Under the pieces are notes generated by a model that saw only the letters and a list, made by a program, of their open reading frames with translations, had not been told where the DNA came from and did no database searches. A program made the position numbers and the translations under genes. Positions 1 through 5,801 of a stretch of DNA of 8,850 bases are shown one piece after another (position 1 is the first letter of the stretch; each line of letters opens with the position of its first letter). Source of the stretch: an uncultured Collinsella sp. (GTDB lineage: Bacteria > Actinomycetota > Coriobacteriia > Coriobacteriales > Coriobacteriaceae); assembly GCA_900546115.1 (NCBI GenBank), contig URBQ01000049.1, forward strand, positions 1 through 8,850, written 5' to 3'.

Positions 1-4
1 GCTC

Positions 5-40
5 GCACGGAGAGCACATTAAGTGCTCTCCGGCTCGTGC
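5..40. repeat. Inverted repeat at left window edge
   Basis: An 8-bp perfect stem (10-17 with 23-30) closes a five-base ATTAA loop. A further 5-bp stem (GCACG at 5-9 with CGTGC at 36-40) closes the base, leaving a five-base bulge (31-35) on one side. No T-run follows on either strand, so this is not a textbook intrinsic terminator. It could be the 3' end structure of a gene to the left, or a dispersed palindromic repeat; the window is cut too close to decide. Confidence 0.5.
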
Positions 41-161
41 GGAACTCGCGATCGACCTTATATATTTGCCCTCCCCGGGGCTCCCGCGCAACGGGCCCTC
101 GGTTGGGTTCTATCCCTTTGGCAGTCGCTTCGCTTCTGCCCTACTTTGCTGGTATGGCGGT

Positions 162-192
162 TTGGCGTTGGATCGGTTCTTTCTGATATATG
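162..192 (+). promoter_or_regulatory. Possible promoter for the methyltransferase gene
   Basis: A TTGGCG hexamer (162-167) lies 19 bases before TATATG (187-192), which is preceded by TG and one base (185-186), as in extended -10 promoters. The predicted transcript would start near 199, giving a leader of about 50 bases before the GTG at 250. Each hexamer matches the sigma-70 consensus at four of six bases and the spacer is long, so this is a weak call. The rest of 41-249 shows no credible gene; the short open frames there are rich in Cys and Trp and look random. Confidence 0.3.
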
Positions 193-236
193 CTGGTTGC
201 GGCTCTTCTTTTGGGAGGAGTCGCTTTTTTGTTGCT

Positions 237-242
237 AGGAGG
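237..242 (+). promoter_or_regulatory. Ribosome binding site that sets the methyltransferase start
   Basis: A perfect AGGAGG lies seven bases before the GTG at 250. The frame is open upstream to an ATG at 190, but that ATG has no comparable site, and the 20 extra residues would be an unusual hydrophobic stretch in front of a soluble enzyme. The site therefore favours GTG 250. Confidence 0.8.
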
Positions 243-249
243 TTGGCCC

Positions 250-1137
250 GTGGCTGATGGGGAGAATCGTTCTGAGCTGCTTTCTGCTGATTGGAATGGC
301 GAATGGATGCGCTTGCAGGCTGGTCGGCGGCGGGCTGATGACTCTTTTGAGTGGGATAAGCGGGCTCGGCATTTTCGGCCGCTTGAGACTGCTCCGTATG
401 CCCGGGACTTTATTAAGCTGTTGGCGTTAAAGCCTGGTGAATCCGTGCTTGATATGGGGTGTGGGGCTGGGTCGATTGCTATTCCGCTTGCTCAGGCTGG
501 GCATCCTGTGATTGCAGCCGACTTCTCCCCCGCTATGTTGGGCACCCTTGATGCCGGCATTGAGTATTACGGGCTCGAGGGGCGCATAACGCCGCTTGAG
601 CTTGCTTGGGATGATGATTGGGATTTGGTTGGACCGGTCGCGAAAGCGGTAGATGCTGCCTTTGCCAGTCGCTCTGTCACCACGACCAACCTAAAAGATG
701 CGCTTGCAAAGCTTGATCGAACGGCTCGTCGGCGTTGTGCTGTCACGATGGTCGCTAACTCCAGCCCGCGCTATGATCTGCACCTGATGAACGCCATCGG
801 TGCCTCGGTTACCTGCAGTAATGGCTTTGTGTATGCTTTTAATGTCCTCATTCAGATGGGTGCCCTGCCGCAGGTTACGTACTTTGAATCGCCTCGTCGC
901 GATACCTTCGATAGCCTTGAAGCAGGCGTAGCGGATTTTTCCCGTATGCTCGAACATGGCAACGAGGATAAGATCGACCGCCTGCGCGATTACATCGCCC
1001 AGCACATGATCGAGAACCCCCATGCCGGTGAGCCGGGCTCCAAGGGTGTGCCGCAGGGACGCTACATGCTCGACCACATCCGCAAGGTCCGTTGGGCATT
1101 TATTGCATGGGAACCGGTCTCTGCGCCCAGCTCATAG
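250..1137 (+). CDS. Class I SAM-dependent methyltransferase
   Basis: The predicted 295-residue soluble protein has the class I methyltransferase fold signature. Motif I, VLDMGCGAG, is at about residues 66-74 and forms the glycine-rich SAM-binding loop. The acidic end of strand 2 follows at about residue 91 (VIAADFS), where an Asp normally holds the SAM ribose hydroxyls. The C-terminal half (about residues 130-295) carries a conserved-looking SSPRYDLHLMNAIG segment and is probably the substrate-binding part, but I cannot name the substrate. The start is GTG 250, chosen because AGGAGG lies seven bases upstream. The gene stands alone: the next gene on this strand begins 158 bases later. Codon use changes along the gene. 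Ala is GCT in 10 of the first 14 Ala codons (residues 1-90) but in none of the last seven, which suggests a mosaic or recently acquired 5' part. The class is sure; the reaction is unknown. Confidence 0.85.
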   Translation: MADGENRSELLSADWNGEWMRLQAGRRRADDSFEWDKRARHFRPLETAPYARDFIKLLALKPGESVLDMGCGAGSIAIPLAQAGHPVIAADFSPAMLGTLDAGIEYYGLEGRITPLELAWDDDWDLVGPVAKAVDAAFASRSVTTTNLKDALAKLDRTARRRCAVTMVANSSPRYDLHLMNAIGASVTCSNGFVYAFNVLIQMGALPQVTYFESPRRDTFDSLEAGVADFSRMLEHGNEDKIDRLRDYIAQHMIENPHAGEPGSKGVPQGRYMLDHIRKVRWAFIAWEPVSAPSS

Positions 1138-1254
1138 CTTGTTCGCAGCCCACGCCGCCCACTCACTCGGCATCCGCATTCTTTTTGAACTGGGCAAACG
1201 CGCCCCACACCGCGCCGTTCCTGCGCTATCGTGGGACAGCTCACGTAGATTAAG

Positions 1255-1274
1255 GCCCCGTCGCGGGGCGCCCC
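1255..1274 (+). promoter_or_regulatory. GC-rich hairpin(s) in the yhbY leader
   Basis: GCCCCG (1255-1260) and CGGGGC (1264-1269) form a 6-bp stem with a TCG loop. The 3' arm is also part of a 10-base perfect palindrome, GGGGCGCCCC (1265-1274). It sits about 20 bases before the yhbY start codon and has no T-run, so it is more likely a leader structure affecting translation than a terminator. The rest of 1138-1295 shows no convincing promoter or gene; an ATG-started frame crossing it overlaps the methyltransferase and looks random. Confidence 0.4.
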
Positions 1275-1295
1275 ATACATAGAAAGCGAGAACCC

Positions 1296-1595
1296 ATGGC
1301 ACTGACAGGAGCCCAGGTCAAGCAGCTTCGCAGCATGGCCCATCACCTCAACCCCGCCATCATCATCGGTAAGTCCGATGTCAACGAGGGCACCGTCGAG
1401 CAGACGGTCGCCTACCTGGAGAAGCACGAGCTCGTTAAGTGCTCCGTGCTCGATGGCTCCAGCCTTTCTGCCCGTGAGGCCGCCGAGGAGCTCGCCGAGC
1501 GCTGCCACGCCGACGTCGTTCAGGTTATCGGCCGCAAGTTCTCGCTGTATCGCGAGTCCTCGCGCAAGGATATCGAGAAGATCAAGCTCGTCTAA
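1296..1595 (+). CDS. yhbY: YhbY-type CRM-domain RNA-binding protein
   Basis: This 99-residue protein is a single CRS1-YhbY (CRM) domain, matching the usual length of about 97. It shows the family landmarks in order: LRSMAHHLNP (about residues 11-20), the loop IIIGKSD (about 22-28), LEKHELVKCSV (about 41-51), and the C-terminal strand VVQVIGRKFSLYR (about 74-86). In Escherichia coli the homologue binds pre-50S ribosomal particles, so a role in large-subunit assembly is expected. The RNA-contacting loop is normally GxxG; here it reads GKSD, so the second glycine is an aspartate. The start ATG has only a weak purine-rich site (AGCGAG). The gene stands alone and ends at a strong terminator, with the next gene convergent. 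Confidence 0.9.
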   Translation: MALTGAQVKQLRSMAHHLNPAIIIGKSDVNEGTVEQTVAYLEKHELVKCSVLDGSSLSAREAAEELAERCHADVVQVIGRKFSLYRESSRKDIEKIKLV

Positions 1596-1632
1596 GAGCC
1601 AATGATCCGGCGAGCGAACACATAGCAAGCTT

Positions 1633-1666
1633 ACGGGTGCCCAAGTACTTCGGACGCCCGTTTTTT
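1633..1666 (+). terminator. Intrinsic terminator of yhbY
   Basis: A 10-bp stem (1633-1642 with 1652-1661), with one G-T pair and one C-A mismatch, surrounds a loop that can itself pair (AAGTACTT). Six T residues follow directly (1661-1666). It lies about 40 bases after the yhbY stop. The stop codon of the convergent regulator gene (1667-1665) falls inside the T-run. Read from the other strand the hairpin has no T-run behind it, so it serves the plus strand mainly. Confidence 0.85.
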
Positions 1667-4664
1667 ATCGCTCGACCAGCACGCGATTGAGCCGCCCCTC
1701 CACCAAGCGCTCGTATAGACGCCGCGTCTCGGGCTCGGGCACGCCATTGACCTGCTCCCTCAGATGATGCATATGCCCGCTGTACAGCTCGACGATATCG
1801 CGCCGCCGCCCCGCCGCACTGTAGACGCGCATGGCGCAGCGCACCATATCCTCACGCGCCGTCTCTTGCCGCAGCCCCGACTCCACCAGCCATACCGCCG
1901 ACTGCAGGTCGTTTTCTTCTAGGGCGGCATTCGCGCCCCGAATCATGCAGTCGATATACTTCGATTCCATAATGCGTCGCATACGCAAAAAGTAGGTGGG
2001 GTTACAGCCATTGGGCACATGCAGCGGTCCGGCATAAAGTTGCTCAATCTTAAGGCACAACTCGACCAGATGGGGCCCGCGCGCACCCGTGCGATTTCCC
2101 AAAACCTCGCGGCTTATCTGGTCAAACAGCCGTACATCGGTCTTGACGTAGTCACCGTTGAGTCCGATGCATTCATTTTGGATGAGCACACACGACTTGC
2201 CATCCGGCGTCGGTCCCAAAGCCGACCGCAAGCGCGATATCGTCGAGTACAGGTTGTTGCGGGCGCTATTGAACTCGGCATGGGGCCACAACTCCATTGC
2301 CAGCGTCTCGCGGTCGACGAGCGCATCCATGCCCAGTGCAAGCCGCTCGGCAAGCGTCGCCGCCTTCTTGCGGCGCCACATTTTGTCCGTGATGGGAAAC
2401 CCGTCGCGCTCGGCGCGGAACGCACCAAACATGCGAATCTCGATATGGTCGATGGTATCAACGGCTTCAACCTCGCCAGCCTGGAACAGGCGCTCGCCTT
2501 CCCCTTCCAAATCGTCGCGCAGCGAGTACCGCGACAGCTCGCGCACGGGAAGCTTCTTGCGAATCCTGGTCGCCGGCTCGCCCAGACAATGCATGGCAAG
2601 GCGCGCAAAGAGCCGATACGATGGTTCCAGAATCCCCGCGCGATTCATGGACATCCAGGCCGCGAGATCGCTATCTCGCCCCGCGCAAGCCAAATGCAGC
2701 GCCACCATCCAGGCTTCTGCACCACCAACCTGCGTCTGGCTTATATCGAGCAACTCCGCTTCCTCGCGTACCGAAACCATCGAGGTGTTACGCAGATACG
2801 CCGCGCGCTCCAGCAGCAATGCGTTATCGCGCGTGTACGCAATCGACTCCTCGGCAAGTTTGAGCACTTGGACCGCACGGAACTTTGCATTAACCGGCCG
2901 TCCCTCTGCCAGCGACTGCCAGCCTTCTAGCAACAGGCCAAACAGCTGAATCTGGTTGTCGCGCATGCGCACGGCAAAACGATCGAGCTCGTTGAACGCC
3001 GCGTCGTCGGTTACCGGCAGGCCGGAAAGGAGCCGCCGTGCCGCCAACACCATGCGCACCCAGATAGCCATCGCCTTAAGCCCACGCACGTCGAGCGCCT
3101 CCCGCACCACCGTCATCTCGTCGTCGCGCTCGTCGGTTCCCGTAAACGACCCGTCAAAGAGCTCCACCAGCATGCTATCGGCCCGTATAACAATCCCCGC
3201 GATGTCGAGCTCACAGTCGTAGGCCTTGCTCGTTTTGAGCTGCTGTAGAACGCCGCCGTCATCTCCCCGCTCGGTCAGGCAGCGCTTGACCTCGATATGC
3301 GCGGACAACATATCGAGTGCGGTATGGGATGTCTCGATTTCTGGCACGGCCAGGTTCGTAGGAAGCCCAAGCCCGTTGTCCCCATAGCAAACAGCCGTCA
3401 GTGTCTGGGCCACTCTCCATGAAACAGGGTCTATTTCGCAGGCCGCCCGTTCGCCCCCGCGCTCGATGACCGATGCCATATAGCGAGCGAGCTTTGTATT
3501 GGACACGCTGACCGCTGCCAAATACACGCCGAGCGCCTCGGCAGGCGTTGGCTCTGGAGCCGGATCGTCGGCATCGATCGTACCCAGCGCTGCTCGGCAG
3601 ATATCGGCCCCGTGCCCCGTCAGAGCAAGATCGACCCCATACTGCCCAGCAAGTTCAAGGACCGCTCCACGGTCCAAAAAGGCGTCCGCCAGGCCCATCG
3701 CCGCATCGCATCGGCCCGCCTTAAGCAAAATCCGGGCCGCCCTCGGAACAAGTTCGGGGCGAACCTCGGCCACCAACTTACGCAAACGCAAGCGTCCGTT
3801 ATCCTCCGTGCCCAGACACGTAAAACTCCGCTCGGCGGGGTCCAAGCCAAAGATCGGGTAGTCGCGTACGAAGTAGGACTGGTCGACCATCGATAGCCTC
3901 ACCCCGCAAGCCTCGAGTTCTGCGATATTGCCCTCGCCCATCAAAATCATGAGACATGCCACGCAAAACAGTGCATTATTGTCGAGCGAAGCCAGGTCGA
4001 CAAGTGCCGCGCCATATATGTTGACAATCTCGTTTTCGAGCAGACCGGCTACGTCGCCTTGGCCATACAGACCCGTCTGCAATGCCGAAACGAGCTCGGG
4101 CACGCCCTGCGTGAGCTGATAAAAGTCGAGCGATGTGCTGATCGAAAACGCCGATGCCCACGCCGAATACTCATAGGCATGCACCTTGAGCATCTGCGCA
4201 TTGATCTTAACCGAATCGCCCAGCCCATGAATCAGTTGACGATTTGAAGGACGGCAGGAGATAAAGACCCCCACCCCCATAGCGCGCAGGCCGCGAATCC
4301 TGTCGATGAGGTCTTCGGTATCGTGCTGATCGAGGTTTGGCACATTATCAATCGCGATAAGGGAGTGCGGTTTGTCTTTGAGTTCTTCGGTAACCACCTC
4401 GAGCTGCATAAACACCTCGCGCCCAATGGCGCGATCGGCCTCGATAATCCGCACGGGGCCTCGCGTCGGGTCGCATTTAACCTCATGGGTGTACTGCAGC
4501 AGCACCGAGGTCTTCCCAAACCCGTCGGGCGCATAAAGAACCACGATGCCGGCCTTTCGGCCCTTGGTGATAAGCTCATTCATCAAGCGTTCGCGTCGCA
4601 CCATATAGCCTCCGCCCAGCGGCATCAGCTCGAGGTCGTCTATACCGCTCAAATCGTTTACCAT
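1665..4664 (-). CDS. Large ATPase transcriptional regulator with C-terminal BTAD (SARP-like) domain
   Basis: This 999-residue protein is most likely a cytoplasmic signal-responsive transcription factor. Residues about 20-200 resemble the MalT/STAND NTPase module: a P-loop APDGFGKT at 45-52 and a Walker B-like LIAIDNV at 102-108 ending in Asp106. Residues about 210-730 are mainly helical and Ala/Leu-rich, consistent with a superhelical sensor or TPR-like region, though I see no clean repeat. Residues about 739-840 form an OmpR-type winged helix (IEIRMFGAFR; likely recognition helix ARNNLYSTISRLRSALG at 801-817). Residues about 845-993 are a bacterial transcriptional activation domain (BTAD). 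The ATG at 4664 is supported by GAGGAG (4675-4670), five bases upstream. The gene converges with yhbY, and no terminator of its own is visible. Target genes and inducer are not shown by the sequence. The domain order is the reverse of AfsR, which has its SARP part first. Confidence 0.85.
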   Translation of the reverse strand: MVNDLSGIDDLELMPLGGGYMVRRERLMNELITKGRKAGIVVLYAPDGFGKTSVLLQYTHEVKCDPTRGPVRIIEADRAIGREVFMQLEVVTEELKDKPHSLIAIDNVPNLDQHDTEDLIDRIRGLRAMGVGVFISCRPSNRQLIHGLGDSVKINAQMLKVHAYEYSAWASAFSISTSLDFYQLTQGVPELVSALQTGLYGQGDVAGLLENEIVNIYGAALVDLASLDNNALFCVACLMILMGEGNIAELEACGVRLSMVDQSYFVRDYPIFGLDPAERSFTCLGTEDNGRLRLRKLVAEVRPELVPRAARILLKAGRCDAAMGLADAFLDRGAVLELAGQYGVDLALTGHGADICRAALGTIDADDPAPEPTPAEALGVYLAAVSVSNTKLARYMASVIERGGERAACEIDPVSWRVAQTLTAVCYGDNGLGLPTNLAVPEIETSHTALDMLSAHIEVKRCLTERGDDGGVLQQLKTSKAYDCELDIAGIVIRADSMLVELFDGSFTGTDERDDEMTVVREALDVRGLKAMAIWVRMVLAARRLLSGLPVTDDAAFNELDRFAVRMRDNQIQLFGLLLEGWQSLAEGRPVNAKFRAVQVLKLAEESIAYTRDNALLLERAAYLRNTSMVSVREEAELLDISQTQVGGAEAWMVALHLACAGRDSDLAAWMSMNRAGILEPSYRLFARLAMHCLGEPATRIRKKLPVRELSRYSLRDDLEGEGERLFQAGEVEAVDTIDHIEIRMFGAFRAERDGFPITDKMWRRKKAATLAERLALGMDALVDRETLAMELWPHAEFNSARNNLYSTISRLRSALGPTPDGKSCVLIQNECIGLNGDYVKTDVRLFDQISREVLGNRTGARGPHLVELCLKIEQLYAGPLHVPNGCNPTYFLRMRRIMESKYIDCMIRGANAALEENDLQSAVWLVESGLRQETAREDMVRCAMRVYSAAGRRRDIVELYSGHMHHLREQVNGVPEPETRRLYERLVEGRLNRVLVER

Positions 4665-5044
4665 GCCCGCTCCTCAACTCGACCGTATGGACACTGTAGC
4701 CGCAAGACCATACAAGCCGCGCTATGAATAGAGCGACCTTGTGTTTTAGGTTGTCTTTTGGTACGCAAGCGGCAAGTTTTTGTACAGCGAGGGCCGATTG
4801 TTATTAATCCCCCGACTAATCGGTCTTTAAGCAGGTAAATGAGCTTGTCAGCTTGTCCCATCTAAGCGGCAGTGTAACGCAAATGAACAAGGTTCAGCTA
4901 TGTCATTCAACTCGCCTAGCACCCGCTACCGTCTACGACCTTTTAGTGGCATTTTTGCATAGAATCTGGTATGGAATGAATCAAGCTGTTGGGCATCCGG
5001 CATTCGTCAAGCTTGCGGCAAGATTTTGGTCAAGCGGGCGGAGA
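4665..5044. other. Intergenic region upstream of the regulator gene
   Basis: About 380 bases without a convincing gene, lower in GC than its surroundings. It should hold the minus-strand promoter of the regulator, but no pair of hexamers stands out. Visible structure includes an 8-base sequence repeated head-to-tail (AGCTTGTC at 4842-4849 and 4850-4857) and an inverted repeat CCGATT (4794-4799) / AATCGG (4818-4823). A CTGACA on the minus strand overlaps the tandem repeat and could be a -35 box, with a poor -10 (TAAAGA) 16 bases on. The part from about 4984 is read by the 3' extension of the tnpA frame. Confidence 0.6.
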
Positions 5045-5649
5045 GGGATAATCAGAACCACCCTTAAAAAGGGTGGTTTGCTCTTAGGGTATAACCCACG
5101 GGCCCCGGGCTCGCGTCTAAAGGCGCGGGCCCGGACTTCATCCAGGCCTAGTGCATCTTGACCCGTGGCGCGCCGGTCGAACCGGCAGGATAACCTCCTC
5201 TTGAAGGGGTCCTCGTACTCCTTCACGCTCAGCTTGTCCAGCGCGATGTCGTGGGACTCCTGCTCCCTGATGTACTTGGCGATCGTCGCCTCGTTCAGGC
5301 CGACGGTGGACACGTAGTAGCCCTCCGCCCAGAACTTCCTGTTGCCGAACTTGTACTTGAGGTTGGCGTGCCTGTCGAATATCATCAGCGAGCTCTTCCC
5401 CTTCAGGTAGCCCATGACGCTCGCGACGCTGTACTTCGGCGGGATCGCCAGCAGCACGTGCACGTGGTCGGGCATCAGGTGCCCCTCGATTATCTCGATC
5501 CCCTTGTACTCGCACAGCTTCCTGAGGATCTCCCCTATGTCGCTCCTGATTTGGTTGTAGATCACTTTGCGCCTATACTTCGGCGTGAACGCGATGTGGT
5601 ACTTGCACATCCACTTCGTGTGGGAAAGGCTGTAGGCCTTCTGGGCCAT
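4981..5649 (-). CDS. tnpA: IS200/IS605-family HUH transposase TnpA
   Basis: TnpA is a single-strand DNA transposase that cuts and rejoins the element ends through a tyrosine. The predicted protein of 222 residues has the HUH metal site HVH at 62-64 (in MPDHVHVLL) and the catalytic Tyr at 126 (in GLNEATIAKYIREQ). FGNRKFWAEGYYVSTVG at 101-117 is also typical. The start is ATG 5649, backed by an AGGGGTGG site five bases upstream; a longer frame from 5691 only adds leader sequence. Family members usually end at about 140-155 residues, near the DPFK seen here at 147-150. The remaining 72 residues read through the right-end hairpin (KSKPPFLRVV) and roughly 24 codons of presumed flanking DNA, so this tail is probably not functional. 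Translation is probably held low by a hairpin over the ribosome binding site. Confidence 0.85.
   Translation of the reverse strand: MAQKAYSLSHTKWMCKYHIAFTPKYRRKVIYNQIRSDIGEILRKLCEYKGIEIIEGHLMPDHVHVLLAIPPKYSVASVMGYLKGKSSLMIFDRHANLKYKFGNRKFWAEGYYVSTVGLNEATIAKYIREQESHDIALDKLSVKEYEDPFKRRLSCRFDRRATGQDALGLDEVRARAFRREPGARGLYPKSKPPFLRVVLIIPLRPLDQNLAASLTNAGCPTA
5056..5078 (-). repeat. IS right-end hairpin
   Basis: A perfect 10-bp stem (5056-5065 with 5069-5078) with a three-base loop. On the tnpA strand it reads AACCACCC, T/A-rich centre, GGGTGGTT, matching the core of the left-end hairpin. In IS200/IS605 elements such a subterminal hairpin is the TnpA recognition site, with cleavage just beyond it; the cut should therefore lie close to 5050. 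Confidence 0.7.
5087..5186. other. Structured block inside the 3' part of tnpA
   Basis: Several nested pairings occur in 100 bases. An outer stem CCACGGG (5096-5102) / CCCGTGG (5162-5168) encloses an 11-bp hairpin (5105-5115 with 5124-5134, loop of eight, one T-G pair). On one side is a short GGGT/ACCC hairpin (5087-5097), and on the other a perfect 6-bp hairpin GCCGGT/ACCGGC (5172-5186). The block follows the codon where TnpA normally ends and precedes the right-end hairpin. It may be a transposition end structure or a small RNA domain. The single wobble pair would be G-U only in a plus-strand RNA and a mismatch in the tnpA mRNA. Confidence 0.5.
5551..5579 (+). promoter_or_regulatory. Possible antisense promoter within tnpA
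   Basis: TTGGTT (5551-5556) and TATACT (5574-5579) are separated by exactly 17 bases on the strand opposite tnpA. The -10 matches the consensus at five of six bases, the -35 at three. A transcript starting near 5586 would run over the tnpA start codon and ribosome binding site. The known IS200 of Salmonella makes an antisense RNA (art200) over the same part of its tnpA, so the position makes sense, but a chance match is quite possible. Confidence 0.3.
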
Positions 5650-5654
5650 GGCGA

Positions 5655-5716
5655 CCACCCCTTCGACTCGAATTCTTGACGGCCTGAACAATCGTCAATA
5701 TCGGTCGGAGGGGTGG
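5655..5716 (-). promoter_or_regulatory. Hairpin sequestering the tnpA ribosome binding site
   Basis: CCACCCCT (5655-5662) is perfectly complementary to AGGGGTGG (5709-5716). After one non-Watson-Crick position the stem resumes for 4 bp (5664-5667 with 5704-5707), and an inner 6-bp stem TTGACG/CGTCAA (5676-5681 with 5693-5698) closes an 11-base loop. In the tnpA mRNA the 3' arm contains the Shine-Dalgarno sequence, so folding would block translation. This is the control described for IS200. The upstream arm overlaps a second hairpin, GGCTTT/AAAGCC (5715-5728). Confidence 0.65.
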
Positions 5717-5736
5717 CTTTGTAAAGCCGTTTGTCT

Positions 5737-5755
5737 CCACCCGCGTAGCGGGTGG
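5737..5755 (-). repeat. IS left-end hairpin
   Basis: A perfect 8-bp stem, CCACCCGC (5737-5744) with GCGGGTGG (5748-5755), and a three-base loop. On the tnpA strand it is preceded by TTTAAA and shares AAACCACCC...GGGTGG with the right-end hairpin. It lies about 90 bases before the tnpA start, as the left-end recognition hairpin of this family does. Confidence 0.7.
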
Positions 5756-5761
5756 TTTAAA

Positions 5762-5794
5762 GCTGGCCGCTGCGCGGCCAGCAGACTAAAGTCT
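5762..5794. repeat. Two adjoining hairpins at the outer left IS end
   Basis: GCTGGCCGC (5762-5770) pairs with GCGGCCAGC (5774-5782) as a perfect 9-bp stem with a TGC loop. AGACT (5783-5787) and AGTCT (5790-5794) form a second small palindrome directly beside it. They lie between the IS recognition hairpin and the nagB terminator. They may be the outermost IS sequence or old flanking DNA; the left cleavage site is probably in or next to them. Confidence 0.45.
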
Positions 5795-5801
5795 TGAAAA
5801 C

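Larger units (their letters stand above)
5045..5795 (-). mobile_element. IS200/IS605-family insertion sequence (IS200 type, tnpA only)
   Basis: The element contains an HUH/Y1 transposase gene and no tnpB, which is the IS200 arrangement; its size of about 750 bases fits. Both ends carry hairpins with a shared core on the tnpA strand: AAACCACCC, a variable centre, then GGGTGG (left end 5755-5737, right end 5078-5056). There are no terminal inverted repeats or target duplications, as expected for this single-strand transposition family. The exact cleavage sites cannot be read from one copy, so both ends are estimates. It lies between the nagB terminator and the regulator promoter region, in the same orientation as both genes. 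It appears intact at its catalytic residues and may be active. Confidence 0.8.

Noticed and set aside
190..249. N-terminal extension of the methyltransferase with a hydrophobic, signal-like stretch
   Set aside because: AGGAGG seven bases before GTG 250 marks the start; the ATG at 190 lacks a ribosome site and overlaps the probable -10.
23..257. Small plus-strand open frames in the left non-coding region
   Set aside because: Composition rich in Cys, Trp and Phe, no ribosome binding sites and no recognisable motifs.
2019..2949. Long plus-strand frames (about 260-300 codons) inside the regulator gene
   Set aside because: They are opposite-strand shadows of a GC-rich gene whose domains are clear; Arg/Ser/Pro-rich with no known motif.
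4853..5161. A 102-codon plus-strand frame crossing the IS right end
   Set aside because: TTG start, no ribosome site, and it overlaps both IS structure and host sequence, so it is a chance frame.
5045..5200. An omegaRNA-type guide RNA with a TnpB or IscB gene
   Set aside because: No tnpB or iscB is present in the window; without the nuclease gene only a structured block can be claimed.
5251..5679. A 142-codon plus-strand frame opposite tnpA
   Set aside because: Shadow of tnpA; Val/Leu/Asp-rich from reversed codons. A non-coding antisense RNA is more plausible than a protein.
5056..5794. A CRISPR array from the many hairpins of the IS
   Set aside because: The palindromes differ in sequence and spacing; there is no repeated unit with spacers.
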